This document shows positions 14,959 through 23,345 of a DNA stretch of 64,000 nt, one piece after another. Location: assembly GCA_002336115.1 (NCBI GenBank), contig DDEN01000057.1:241206-305205 (forward strand). Reading direction: 5' to 3'. Every line of letters starts with the position of its first letter. Within the stretch, counting starts at the first letter, position 1. The translations under genes were made by a program, and so were the position numbers. This stretch comes from Chitinophagaceae bacterium UBA1953 (GTDB lineage Bacteria; Bacteroidota; Bacteroidia; Chitinophagales; Chitinophagaceae). Under the pieces are notes generated by a model, which saw only the letters and a list, made by a program, of their open reading frames with translations, did no database searches and had not been told where the DNA came from.

Positions 14959-15846
14959 ATGCCGCCATTAGTAGAGCTTCACGATAAAAAAAACATTCTG
15001 GAAAGGTTTACTCCGCCCAAAACGCAACTGCTGAAATGGGTTGGGAATAAACAAAAATTTGCACCTGAAATCACCAGTCATTTCCCATTAAATTTCAACA
15101 ATTATATAGAGCCATTTTTGGGTAGCGGCGCTATACTTGCAACAGTAACTCCTAAACATGGCATTGGTGCAGACACGTTTAAACCACTGATAGAGATATG
15201 GAATCAATTAAAAAATAATCCCATAAAGCTAATCGAATGGTATGCAGAACGCAGAAACTTAATTGGGAAATATACAAAAGAAGAAGTTTACGAAATGGTA
15301 AAAGCTTCATACAATCTAAACCCCAATGGCGCTGATTTTTTATATCTAAGCAGAAGTTGTTATGGAGGAGTTATTCGATTCCGTAAATTGGATGGGTATA
15401 TGTCAACTCCCTGTGGAGCACATATGCCTATTGATATTCAAAGTTTCTCCAACCGTGTGAAAACATGGAACAGGCGAATTAAAGGCACAATGTTCTTCAA
15501 TCAAGACCATAAAATAACATTCAAACAAGCAAAAAAAGGCGATTTAATTTATTGCGACCCACCTTATGCCTTTAGCCAGGCTATTTTATATGGTGCTCAA
15601 TCTTTTAATCTTGCTGAACTTTTATATGAAATTGAAAAAGCAAAAACGAAAGGTGTTTTTGTTGCTTTGAGTATTGATGGTAATAAAAAATCAGGAGATT
15701 TTATTTGCAACCTGCCAATACCTGAAAACTTGTTTGAACGAGAGCTCTTTATTGATACCGGCAGATCAATGCTCAAAAGATTTCAGATGGAAGGAAGGAG
15801 TTTAGAAACAGAACATGTAAGCGACAGACTGCTATTAACTTATTAA
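14959..15846 (+). CDS. DNA adenine-N6 methyltransferase, D12 class
   Basis: A 295-aa methylase of the Dam/D12 class. Motif X is LKWVGNK (25-31), the AdoMet-binding motif I is EPFLGSGA (51-58), and the catalytic motif IV is DPPY (200-203). The class methylates the N6 of adenine in the target site; relatives often modify GATC or related sites but the specificity here is not readable. It protects host DNA from the nuclease encoded divergently at 13805-14668. The ATG at 14959 is the only start that keeps motif X and a short leader. dnaX follows on the same strand after 55 bases. Confidence 0.9.
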   Translation: MPPLVELHDKKNILERFTPPKTQLLKWVGNKQKFAPEITSHFPLNFNNYIEPFLGSGAILATVTPKHGIGADTFKPLIEIWNQLKNNPIKLIEWYAERRNLIGKYTKEEVYEMVKASYNLNPNGADFLYLSRSCYGGVIRFRKLDGYMSTPCGAHMPIDIQSFSNRVKTWNRRIKGTMFFNQDHKITFKQAKKGDLIYCDPPYAFSQAILYGAQSFNLAELLYEIEKAKTKGVFVALSIDGNKKSGDFICNLPIPENLFERELFIDTGRSMLKRFQMEGRSLETEHVSDRLLLTY

Positions 15847-15901
15847 TTCGTTAGAAGTAAAAGTACACTTTCTTCATTTTCCCTAAATTGCAGCCGCAGT
15901 T

Positions 15902-17677
15902 ATGGATAAATTTATTGTTTCAGCACGCAAGTACAGGCCCCAGACTTTTGATACAGTTGTGGGGCAAAGCCATATCACCACCACATTAAAAAATGCTATC
16001 AGTCATAACCAACTGGCCCATGCGTTTTTATTTTGCGGGCCAAGAGGTGTAGGCAAAACAACCTGTGCCCGTATTCTTGCCAAAACAATTAACTGTGAAA
16101 ATTTACAGCCAAATGGCGAAGCATGTGATCAGTGTGTAAGCTGCAAAACTTTTAATGAAGGCACATCGCTCAACATTCATGAACTGGATGCTGCAAGCAA
16201 CAATTCGGTTGATGATATTCGATCACTCATTGAGCAGGTACGTTTTGCACCGCAAATGGGTAAATACAAAGTGTATATCATTGACGAGGTACACATGCTC
16301 AGCTCCAGTGCGTTTAATGCATTTTTGAAAACATTGGAAGAACCTCCTTCCTACGCAATCTTCATCCTTGCAACAACGGAGAAACATAAAATTCTTCCAA
16401 CCATTTTAAGCCGATGCCAGATTTTTGACTTCAAACGTATCACCACCAATGATACGGTTGAGCATTTACAGGAAATTGTTGACAAGGAAGAAATCAAAGC
16501 AGAGAAACCGGCATTGCAGGTCATTGCTCAAAAGAGTGAAGGTTGTATGCGTGATGCACTCAGCATCATGGATAAAATTGTAAGTTTTACCAATGGTGAA
16601 CTTACTTATCAGAATACATTAGAGCATCTCAACATATTAGATGCAGATTATTTTTTCAAGTTGCTTGATGCCATGCAGCAGCAGGATCTGGCAAGTGCCA
16701 TGTTGCTGTTTGATGATATAAACCGCAAAGGTTTTGAAGGTGATATGGTGCTGAATGCAATGGCTGAATTTTTCCGCAATCTGCTGGTATGTAAAGATGA
16801 AAAAGTAGCTAATCTGCTGGAAGTAGTGGAAAGCTTTAAAGAAAAATATGTAGAAGCAGCAAAGGAAACTTCTGCATCGTACATCATCAGTGCATTGAAT
16901 TTGCTCAATGAAGCAGAGATTAATTACAAACAGGCACGTAACAAACGCCTGCATGTTGAACTGGCTTTAATTAAGCTTACATACCTGCAGCAGGCGCTGG
17001 ATCTTTCTGATAAAAAAAAAGTAGCTGATAAAGCAAAGCCCGTTCAGTTCAGGTTATTAAAACCGGTTGAGGTAAAGGAAAGCAATGTGCAGAGTGCTGA
17101 AAGCTCAATGCAAAAGACAGCCGCTGCAAAATTGATTATTGAAGAACCTAAACAAACATATAAAACAGGGGCAAAACCCCAAACACCAATTGTTCAGCAG
17201 CAACCGGTTGTAAAAGGGAATTCAACCGTAAAAGGCGGACTTGCCAAATTGCGGCAAAAGATTGCATCAGAAAATAATCAGCAAACAAATCAACAAAGGG
17301 ATATTGATTCTGAAAGTTTGAAAATTGCCTGGCAGGAATTTATTCTTAAACTGAAATCGGCACAAAAACATTCCGTTGTTTCCACCTTTGAAATGATGGA
17401 ATGCCGGATGAAAAATGCGGAATTGTTTGAGGTAATTGTTTATGGCAACATTCAATCGGGGTTTCTGAAGCAGGAGAAAACGCATTTACTTGAACACATA
17501 CAGCATTTCTTTTATAATCCAAACATAAATATTCATGTGGAGTTGATAGAAGAACCTGAAGATGAAAACCCGGTTGATCGTCCTTTGTCAACCAAAGAGC
17601 AATTTATGCGTATGGCGGAAAAATATCCGCTGGTAAAAGAATTAAAAGATAAACTTGGGCTTGAACTGGATTATTGA
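15902..17677 (+). CDS. dnaX: DNA polymerase III subunit gamma/tau
   Basis: A 591-aa clamp-loader ATPase. Walker A is GPRGVGKTT (46-54), the zinc-binding cysteines are 65, 75, 78 and 81, and Walker B/DEVH is at 128-131. The AAA+ core ends near residue 360 and is followed by a linker rich in Lys, Gln and Pro (about 370-460) and a C-terminal tau-like domain. It loads the sliding clamp at the replication fork. The start is supported by the conserved first residues MDKFIVSARKYRPQTFDTVVGQ. The gene converges with a lipoprotein gene that ends only 2 bases away. Confidence 0.95.
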   Translation: MDKFIVSARKYRPQTFDTVVGQSHITTTLKNAISHNQLAHAFLFCGPRGVGKTTCARILAKTINCENLQPNGEACDQCVSCKTFNEGTSLNIHELDAASNNSVDDIRSLIEQVRFAPQMGKYKVYIIDEVHMLSSSAFNAFLKTLEEPPSYAIFILATTEKHKILPTILSRCQIFDFKRITTNDTVEHLQEIVDKEEIKAEKPALQVIAQKSEGCMRDALSIMDKIVSFTNGELTYQNTLEHLNILDADYFFKLLDAMQQQDLASAMLLFDDINRKGFEGDMVLNAMAEFFRNLLVCKDEKVANLLEVVESFKEKYVEAAKETSASYIISALNLLNEAEINYKQARNKRLHVELALIKLTYLQQALDLSDKKKVADKAKPVQFRLLKPVEVKESNVQSAESSMQKTAAAKLIIEEPKQTYKTGAKPQTPIVQQQPVVKGNSTVKGGLAKLRQKIASENNQQTNQQRDIDSESLKIAWQEFILKLKSAQKHSVVSTFEMMECRMKNAELFEVIVYGNIQSGFLKQEKTHLLEHIQHFFYNPNINIHVELIEEPEDENPVDRPLSTKEQFMRMAEKYPLVKELKDKLGLELDY

Positions 17678-17679
17678 TT

Positions 17680-18120
17680 CTATTGTTTTTTCAACAGTAT
17701 ATCATAACGCATAGGCGAATCAATGAAAAGCTCATCGCCGGTAACTGTATAATTGCAAGGTTTGCATGGAAAAACTGACTGTAATCCGCAGGAGCCCAGC
17801 ACAACGAACAAGCTTCTTCCCCATTCTTCTTCATTCACCTGCGATTGAATTTGAGGCAAATCAAATGTTACTTTATTACTGTCCTGCACTTTAAATGTTC
17901 CATTTGAAAATTCATTGGCGATTGTATGCCCCGAATAGGTTCCGGCTGTAGTAAATGTAATGATCACATCGCCATAAGGTTGCGATAAATAAGGAAGTCC
18001 GCCATCATACACTTTTACCAGTTTCCATGTTCCCTCAATGGAAGCTTTGCCCGGAGTTTGGTCTTTTGTACAAGACATCAGCAATACCACTGCAAGAAAG
18101 AAAAGGGACAACAATTTCAT
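17680..18120 (-). CDS. Putative lipocalin-like lipoprotein, 146 aa
   Basis: A lipoprotein signal with Cys17 (LLMSC) is followed by SIEGTWKLVKVYDGG, the opening strand pattern of Bacteroidota lipocalin-like lipoproteins, and later beta strands ending TGDELFIDSPMRYDILLKK. Two CxxC-like cysteines (PCKPCNYTV) lie near 118-122. No ligand can be predicted. The gene ends two bases from the end of dnaX, with no room for a terminator between the convergent pair. Confidence 0.7.
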   Translation of the reverse strand: MKLLSLFFLAVVLLMSCTKDQTPGKASIEGTWKLVKVYDGGLPYLSQPYGDVIITFTTAGTYSGHTIANEFSNGTFKVQDSNKVTFDLPQIQSQVNEEEWGRSLFVVLGSCGLQSVFPCKPCNYTVTGDELFIDSPMRYDILLKKQ

Positions 18121-18323
18121 GATACTAATTTAAACATCTGACATCGTAAAAATCAATGTCGTTGCACCTTTAAAACAACAAACGCAAAAAAAAATATATT
18201 TCAACAATGTTTGTCAGAAAGTGAAATCGTTAAGACTAACAACTATTGGCCAAAACATCAGTCTCTGTTTGCTCATTTTGCCTTAATTTCACGCCCTCAA
18301 TCCAATCAAATAAAATAGAATTT

Positions 18324-19955
18324 ATGGCTGAAGTAATTCGTATGCCCCTGTTGAGCGATACAATGACCGAGGGAAAAATTGTAAAATGGAATAAACAAGT
18401 GGGCGATAAAGTAAAAGGCGATGATGTGCTGGCAGAAGTGGAAACAGACAAAGCTACCATGGAAGTGGTTGGGTATGTGGATGGCACATTGTTATACATA
18501 GGTGTGCCGGAAGGTAAGGCCGCACAAGTAAACGAAATTATTGCAATTGTTGGCAAGGAAGGAGAAGATTTTCAAGGTCTTCTTGGCGGTGGCACCACTA
18601 CTGCTGCCTCTGCACCGGCTGTTGAAGAACCTGTAGCCGCAGCCCCTGCAACTGGCGGCGGTGATGCTGAAAGCATTGCCAAATCACTTGCGGTTACTGT
18701 AATCCGCATGCCTTTGCTGAGTGATACCATGACAGAAGGAAAAATTGTTGCATGGAATAAGAAAGTAGGTGATGCTGTAAAAGCAGATGAAAGTCTGGCA
18801 GATGTGGAAACAGATAAAGCAACTATGGAAGTGGTTCCCTATGCTGATGGCACTCTGTTATACACCGGTTTTGAAGCAGGTACTGCTGCTAAAGTAAATG
18901 AAGTAATTGCCATTATTGGTAAAGCAGGTACTGATGTTAGTGGTTTGATTGAAGCCATTAAAAATCCATCGGCTCCCGCTGCTTCTGCTCCAGTTGCTTC
19001 AAGTGAAGCTCCTGCCGCTGCAACCAGTGCGCCTTCAGGTACAACAACAGAAAGCAACAGTGATAACGGTCGTGTAAAGGCATCTCCATTAGCGAAGAAA
19101 ATTGCTGCTGAAAAAGGTATTGATCTCAAAGCAATACAAGGAAGTGGCGATGGTGGAAGAATTATAAAAGCTGATATTGACAACTATACTCCTGCTGTTG
19201 TAACAGCACCGGCAGCAACTAAACCTGCAGCAACTGCTGCACCGGTTGTTGCGTTTACTCCGGGTGCAGGTGAAGGATTTGTTGACACACCAAACAGCAG
19301 CATGCGCAAAACAATTGCACGTCGTTTGGGAGAAAGTATGTTCACTGCTCCACACTTCTACCTGAAGATGGAGATTAATATGGACAATGCAATGGCAGCC
19401 CGTACACAAATGAATGCTGTTAGCCCGGTTAAGATCAGCTTCCAGGATATGATGATCAAAGCCTGCGCAATGGCATTACGCAAACATCCCGCAGTAAACA
19501 GCAGTTGGATGGGTGATTTCATCCGCACGTACAATCATATTCATATTGGCAGCGCAGTAGCAGTTGACCAGGGATTGATTGTTCCTGTATTCAAATTTGC
19601 CGATCAGAAATCATTAAGCCAGATTGCTTCTGAAGCTGGTGGTTTATATGAAAAAGCAAGAACAGGAAAACTGCAGCCACAGGAATTCAGCGGTAATACT
19701 TTCACTATTTCCAACCTGGGTATGATGGATATTGAAGATTTCACTGCCATCATTAATCCTCCTGATAGTTGTATCCTTGCCGTTGGCCGTATTAAAGAAA
19801 TTGTGGTAAAGAAAGCCGATGGAAGTTTTGGTACTACCAATGTAATGAAAGTAACACTCAGCGCCGACCACAGAAGTGTGGATGGTGCAGTTGGTGCTTC
19901 CTTCTTACAAACATTGAAAAAGTATATTGAGAATCCGGTTACAATGCTGGTTTAA
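18324..19955 (+). CDS. pdhC: Pyruvate dehydrogenase E2, dihydrolipoyl acetyltransferase (two lipoyl domains)
   Basis: A 543-aa E2 subunit. Two lipoyl domains carry the motif ETDKATMEV with acceptor lysines at 43 and 165; Ala/Pro-rich linkers follow each. The E3-binding domain is near 252-290 (KASPLAKKIAAEKGIDL, then GSGDGGRIIKADI), and the catalytic domain ends with the active-site HRSVDG at 516-521. The enzyme transfers acetyl groups to CoA in the PDH complex. I start at 18324 because an upstream in-frame ATG adds 26 residues unlike any lipoyl domain. The genes for E1 and E3 are not in this window. A good hairpin terminator follows. Confidence 0.95.
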   Translation: MAEVIRMPLLSDTMTEGKIVKWNKQVGDKVKGDDVLAEVETDKATMEVVGYVDGTLLYIGVPEGKAAQVNEIIAIVGKEGEDFQGLLGGGTTTAASAPAVEEPVAAAPATGGGDAESIAKSLAVTVIRMPLLSDTMTEGKIVAWNKKVGDAVKADESLADVETDKATMEVVPYADGTLLYTGFEAGTAAKVNEVIAIIGKAGTDVSGLIEAIKNPSAPAASAPVASSEAPAAATSAPSGTTTESNSDNGRVKASPLAKKIAAEKGIDLKAIQGSGDGGRIIKADIDNYTPAVVTAPAATKPAATAAPVVAFTPGAGEGFVDTPNSSMRKTIARRLGESMFTAPHFYLKMEINMDNAMAARTQMNAVSPVKISFQDMMIKACAMALRKHPAVNSSWMGDFIRTYNHIHIGSAVAVDQGLIVPVFKFADQKSLSQIASEAGGLYEKARTGKLQPQEFSGNTFTISNLGMMDIEDFTAIINPPDSCILAVGRIKEIVVKKADGSFGTTNVMKVTLSADHRSVDGAVGASFLQTLKKYIENPVTMLV

Positions 19956-19973
19956 TCAATCACAAATAACAAC

Positions 19974-20003
19974 AAAAGCGCAGGTGTTACCTGCGCTTTT
20001 TTA
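19974..20003 (+). terminator. Rho-independent terminator of pdhC
   Basis: AAAAGCGCAGGT and ACCTGCGCTTTT pair over 12 bases around GTT, followed by more T residues, 18 bases after the pdhC stop. Confidence 0.88.
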
Positions 20004-20060
20004 TTTAGAAGGAAGATTGAAATACTTACCTTCAAACCCTGAACAATAACTACCAATTAA

Positions 20061-20804
20061 ATGCATCGTCTGCTCATCATTCTTGCTGTCGTACAATGTT
20101 TATCCGTATCTGCACAGGTTGATAGCAGTTCTCTCAATCATCAACATCGTACAAAAGCAGCCGGATATATTATTCCATCTGCAATGATTGTTTATGGCTT
20201 AACAGCATTGAAAAATCCAGAACTAATCCAAATTAATCAGAATCTTCAGCAAAAAATATGGATTGATCATCCGCATAACACAACATCTATCGACGACTAT
20301 CTGGTTTTTGTTCCCGCAGCAGCAGTATATGGATTAAACGCCATTAACATAAAAGGGAAACACAATTTTATTGACCGCAGCATGCTTTACGGAATGAGCA
20401 TGGTTTTAGCAACAGCAATTGTTACACCTGTAAAACATCTCACAAAAGAATTAAGACCGGATGGCTCAAATAATTTATCATTTCCAAGCGGACATACAAC
20501 TGATGCATTTGTTGCAGCCGAATTTATGTGGCAGGAGTACAAAGATGTTTCGCCATTGTATGGTGTGGCAGGTTATGCAGTTGCAGCCACAACAGGTTAC
20601 CTGCGGCTATACAATAATAAGCATTGGTTGAGTGATGTTATTGCAGGTGCCGGTATCGGAATTCTGTCAACAAAAGCAGCTTATAAACTCTATCCCTGGG
20701 TTAAAAAGAAACTACCCTGTAATCTGAAAAAAAAGAATGTGGCGTTTCTTCCTTACTATCAGCCCCATTATGGTGGTATAAGTCTTATTTACCTAATTCC
20801 ATAA
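20061..20804 (+). CDS. PAP2-family membrane-associated phosphatase
   Basis: A 247-aa protein with a signal peptide-like N-terminus (residues 1-19, ending VSAQ) and the three PAP2 motifs: K125 with RP132-133, PSGH at 142-145, and R182-x5-H188-x3-D192. Family members remove phosphate from lipid phosphates such as undecaprenyl pyrophosphate or phosphatidic acid on the outer face of the membrane. Only about three hydrophobic segments are clear. It stands alone between the pdhC terminator and the GbsR-like gene, which starts 52 bases on. Substrate is not assigned. Confidence 0.87.
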   Translation: MHRLLIILAVVQCLSVSAQVDSSSLNHQHRTKAAGYIIPSAMIVYGLTALKNPELIQINQNLQQKIWIDHPHNTTSIDDYLVFVPAAAVYGLNAINIKGKHNFIDRSMLYGMSMVLATAIVTPVKHLTKELRPDGSNNLSFPSGHTTDAFVAAEFMWQEYKDVSPLYGVAGYAVAATTGYLRLYNNKHWLSDVIAGAGIGILSTKAAYKLYPWVKKKLPCNLKKKNVAFLPYYQPHYGGISLIYLIP

Positions 20805-20808
20805 AATC

Positions 20809-20830
20809 ATTTTCAATATTTTTTGAAAAT
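20809..20830 (+). promoter_or_regulatory. Dyad ATTTTCA-N8-TGAAAAT upstream of the GbsR-like gene (copy 1)
   Basis: Arms 20809-20815 and 20824-20830 are perfectly complementary around 8 bases. The right arm overlaps the probable -33 element TTTG (20822-20825). An identical architecture occurs at 21411-21432 before the next operon, so this is probably the autoregulatory operator of the GbsR/MarR regulator. Confidence 0.6.
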
Positions 20831-20852
20831 TTTAAATCATCTGTTATCTTCG
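20822..20852 (+). promoter_or_regulatory. -33/-7 promoter TTTG-N19-TATCTTCG for the GbsR-like gene
   Basis: TTTG at 20822-20825 and TATCTTCG at 20845-20852 are 19 bases apart, matching Bacteroidota spacing. Only 4 bases separate the -7 box from the ATG at 20857, so the transcript should be leaderless or nearly so. Confidence 0.6.
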
Positions 20853-20856
20853 TAAT

Positions 20857-21363
20857 ATGAAGGTATCTGAAGCCAAACAACAGTTTATCAGCACCTGGGG
20901 AGCCATGGGCACTCATTGGGGCATTAACCGCACGATGGCGCAGGTACATGCACTGCTAATGATAAGTCCCGATCCGCTGAACCAGGATGATATTATGGCT
21001 CAGCTCAACATCAGCCGTGGAAATGTGAATATGAATATCAGGGAATTGATTGACTGGGGCTTAGTTGACAGGGTTATTATATCCGGTGAAAGAAAAGAAT
21101 ATTTCTCTGCTGAAAAAGACATTTGGAAAGTTGCAACCCAAATTATAAAAGAACGGAAGAAAAGAGAGCTTGATCCGATGATGAAACTGATGGACCAGAT
21201 GAGTAAAGTTGAAGGCGACAGGAATGATAAAGAAGTGAAAGTTTTTCTTGATACTGTAACCGGAATTCAGAAATTCGGGGCACATGCCGATGATATGCTT
21301 GGACTTTTAGTAAAAAGCGATGAAAATTGGTTTCTGAGTACAGTTCTAAAACTCATTAAATAA
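20857..21363 (+). CDS. GbsR/MarR-family transcriptional regulator
   Basis: A 168-aa winged-helix protein of the GbsR group. The recognition region is NQDDIMAQLNISRGNVNMNI (about 46-65), followed by a wing (VDRVIISGERKEYFSAE) and a C-terminal helical dimerisation region. Members respond to various small molecules; GbsR itself senses choline. Two matching dyads, one before this gene and one before 21447, suggest it controls itself and the following membrane-protein/epimerase operon. It is followed by its own short hairpin terminator. The family is secure and the ligand unknown. Confidence 0.85.
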   Translation: MKVSEAKQQFISTWGAMGTHWGINRTMAQVHALLMISPDPLNQDDIMAQLNISRGNVNMNIRELIDWGLVDRVIISGERKEYFSAEKDIWKVATQIIKERKKRELDPMMKLMDQMSKVEGDRNDKEVKVFLDTVTGIQKFGAHADDMLGLLVKSDENWFLSTVLKLIK

Positions 21364-21379
21364 GGCGTTTAATTATCAG

Positions 21380-21400
21380 GCCGGATAACCCGGCTTTTTT
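21380..21400 (+). terminator. Short hairpin with T-run after the GbsR-like gene
   Basis: GCCGG and CCGGC pair around ATAAC and are followed by six T residues, 16 bases after the stop codon. Confidence 0.7.
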
Positions 21401-21410
21401 CAAATACATT

Positions 21411-21432
21411 ATTTTCATTTTTTTCTGAAAAT
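21411..21432 (+). promoter_or_regulatory. Dyad ATTTTCA-N8-TGAAAAT upstream of the 116-aa membrane protein gene (copy 2)
   Basis: Arms 21411-21417 and 21426-21432 match copy 1 (20809-20830) in both arms and in spacing, and the bases after each right arm are also similar (TTTTAAAT versus TTTAAAAT). It ends 14 bases before the ATG at 21447, where a bound repressor would block expression. Confidence 0.6.
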
Positions 21433-21446
21433 TTAAAATATTAGAA

Positions 21447-21797
21447 ATGAAATTATTTAAACAAACAGAGCTGGTAATTACAATTCTTTTATGTGCAGCA
21501 CTGATAACACTCTTATTCCTGAACAGCTTTTTTGAAGTTGCATATGTTGTTTACATTATTGCCGGTGCATGCCAGTTTATAAGCTTGTTTGTACACTTTA
21601 AAACCGGCTGGTTCAGTAATCATGTATTGAGAAATATTTACTACATCACATTTTTATTATCGGCCTTACTTGCCATCACCAATACCGGATTGATGGGTTC
21701 CTTTTTCACATCGCCGTTTATGTTACTCATTTACACATATATCTGCTATAAAGAAATACAAATCCTTAGGCTGAAGGAATTTGTTCATTTGAAATAA
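21447..21797 (+). CDS. Small integral membrane protein, four helices, unknown function
   Basis: A 116-aa protein made almost entirely of membrane segments at about 9-28, 32-52, 62-82 and 86-105, ending in a short basic cytoplasmic tail. I do not recognise the family. It follows a copy of the dyad found before the GbsR-like gene and precedes the TIGR01777 epimerase gene by 44 bases, so it is likely the first gene of a small regulated operon. Start is supported by the dyad and by MKLFKQTELV leading into the first helix. Confidence 0.7.
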   Translation: MKLFKQTELVITILLCAALITLLFLNSFFEVAYVVYIIAGACQFISLFVHFKTGWFSNHVLRNIYYITFLLSALLAITNTGLMGSFFTSPFMLLIYTYICYKEIQILRLKEFVHLK

Positions 21798-21841
21798 GCC
21801 ATACAGATGATAATTACAATAACCAATCAAAAAAAATTAAC

Positions 21842-22825
21842 ATGACAAACGCAAAAATTATTCTTGCCGGTGGTAGTGGTTTTATTGGAGAAAGCCTAAT
21901 TAAATACTTCGGCACAACGAATAAACTGGTTGTATTAAGCAGAAACATCAGCAAAACAAAAAACAACAGGAATAAATTTTCACTGCTTACAAAAAGTGAA
22001 ATTGAAAATGTTATTTACTGTGAATGGGATGGTAAAAATGCAGGAGATTGGTGTAATCATTTAGAGCATGCGGATATACTGATTAATCTTTCAGGAAAAT
22101 CGGTTAACTGCAGATACACTGACCGGAATAAAAAAGAAATTCTAAGCAGCAGAGTTGATCCGACTAAATTACTTGGCGAATCAGTTGCAAAAGCAAAACA
22201 TCCACCCAAACTTTGGATTAATGCTTCGTCAGCAACAATTTACCGCCATGCAACCGACAAACCTCAGGATGAATTTACGGGTGAAATTAAAAATGATTTT
22301 TCAGTACAGGTCTGTAAAAAATGGGAAGAAACATTTTATAATCAATCAACTCCTGCCACAAGGAAAATTGCTTTAAGAATGGCAATTACTTTAGGATCGG
22401 GAGGAATAATGATTCCGTATTTTAATCTTTTGAAATTCGGACTTGGAGGTAAACAGGGAAATGGAAAACAAATGTACAGTTGGGTGCATATTGAAGATAC
22501 ATGCAGGATGATTGACTGGTTATATAATCATCCGCAACTTGAAGGTACATTTAACTGTGCTTCACCTAACCCTGTTCAGAACATCGAATTCATGAATACA
22601 TTGAGAAAAATTTCACACACCGGGTTTGCATTACCTGCTACAGAATGGATGTTAAAAGCCGGAGCCATTTTAATAGGAACTGAAACAGAATTAGTTTTGA
22701 AAAGCAGGTGGGTTGTTCCAACAAAAATACTTGAAATAGGATTTCAATTCAGATACCCTTTACTTACAGATGCATTAACTGAAATCTTTAAAAATACTCC
22801 AAAGAAAATGTATAGTCTATTTTAG
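21842..22825 (+). CDS. TIGR01777-family NAD(P)-binding epimerase (SDR39U1/YfcH-like)
   Basis: A 327-aa extended short-chain dehydrogenase-like protein. The Rossmann motif GGSGFIG is at 10-16, followed by LINLSGKSVNCRYT near 81-94 and SSATIYRH near 130-137, as in YfcH and SDR39U1. The C-terminal DUF1731-type region (about 270-310) is present. The catalytic substrate of this family is unknown. It follows the membrane protein gene and precedes the CoA-binding protein gene, which has its own promoter box. In related genomes I recall similar sets near light- or stress-response genes, but none are visible here. Confidence 0.87.
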   Translation: MTNAKIILAGGSGFIGESLIKYFGTTNKLVVLSRNISKTKNNRNKFSLLTKSEIENVIYCEWDGKNAGDWCNHLEHADILINLSGKSVNCRYTDRNKKEILSSRVDPTKLLGESVAKAKHPPKLWINASSATIYRHATDKPQDEFTGEIKNDFSVQVCKKWEETFYNQSTPATRKIALRMAITLGSGGIMIPYFNLLKFGLGGKQGNGKQMYSWVHIEDTCRMIDWLYNHPQLEGTFNCASPNPVQNIEFMNTLRKISHTGFALPATEWMLKAGAILIGTETELVLKSRWVVPTKILEIGFQFRYPLLTDALTEIFKNTPKKMYSLF

Positions 22826-22849
22826 AAATTAAGATAATTTTTTGAGCCA

Positions 22850-22857
22850 TACCTTTG
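22850..22857 (+). promoter_or_regulatory. -7 box TACCTTTG, 4 bases before the start of the CoA-binding protein gene
   Basis: A full match to TAnnTTTG, separated from the ATG at 22862 by CAAC. Transcription from it would give a leaderless or nearly leaderless mRNA. No -33 TTTG is seen at the usual distance. Confidence 0.6.
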
Positions 22858-22861
22858 CAAC

Positions 22862-23224
22862 ATGAACAAGAAAACCCTCGTTCTCGGAGCATCAGACAAC
22901 CCTAACAGGTACAGTTATCTTGCATTGCACAGTTTGCGTAGCAAAGGGCATGATGTAATTGGTATTGGCAGGCATGCAGGTACGGTGGCGGATGTTGAAA
23001 TAACAACTGAACAACAGGAAATAAAAGATATTGATACAGTAACATTATACCTTAACCCCACACATCAGCAAATGTATTATAATTACATTCTTTCACTCAG
23101 GCCTAAACGTATCATTTTTAACCCAGGTACAGAAAATGATGAGCTGGAAAAACTGGCGCTTGAACACAACATTCAGCCAATAGAAGCATGTACTTTGGTA
23201 ATGCTAAGCACAGGCCAGTATTGA
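22862..23224 (+). CDS. CoA-binding domain protein (YccU-like)
   Basis: A 120-aa Rossmann-type protein with the CoA-binding domain pattern: TLVLGASDNPNRYSYLALHSL at the N-terminus, then GIGRHAGTVADVEI and the ending FNPGTENDELEKLALEHNIQPIEACTLVML. The family binds CoA or a related nucleotide; its cellular role is not settled. The start follows directly on a TACCTTTG box. It appears to be monocistronic and lies 121 bases before the YkuK-like gene. Confidence 0.85.
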   Translation: MNKKTLVLGASDNPNRYSYLALHSLRSKGHDVIGIGRHAGTVADVEITTEQQEIKDIDTVTLYLNPTHQQMYYNYILSLRPKRIIFNPGTENDELEKLALEHNIQPIEACTLVMLSTGQY

Positions 23225-23345
23225 TTTTCAGTTGGTCTTAATATTTTGACTTTCTGTTCGCTTATCCCCATTTGTTAATAAAGACTTAGCTTCCCCGGCT
23301 TGCATCTCCTCAAAATATCTTCGTAAATTAGGGAAACCTCAATTT

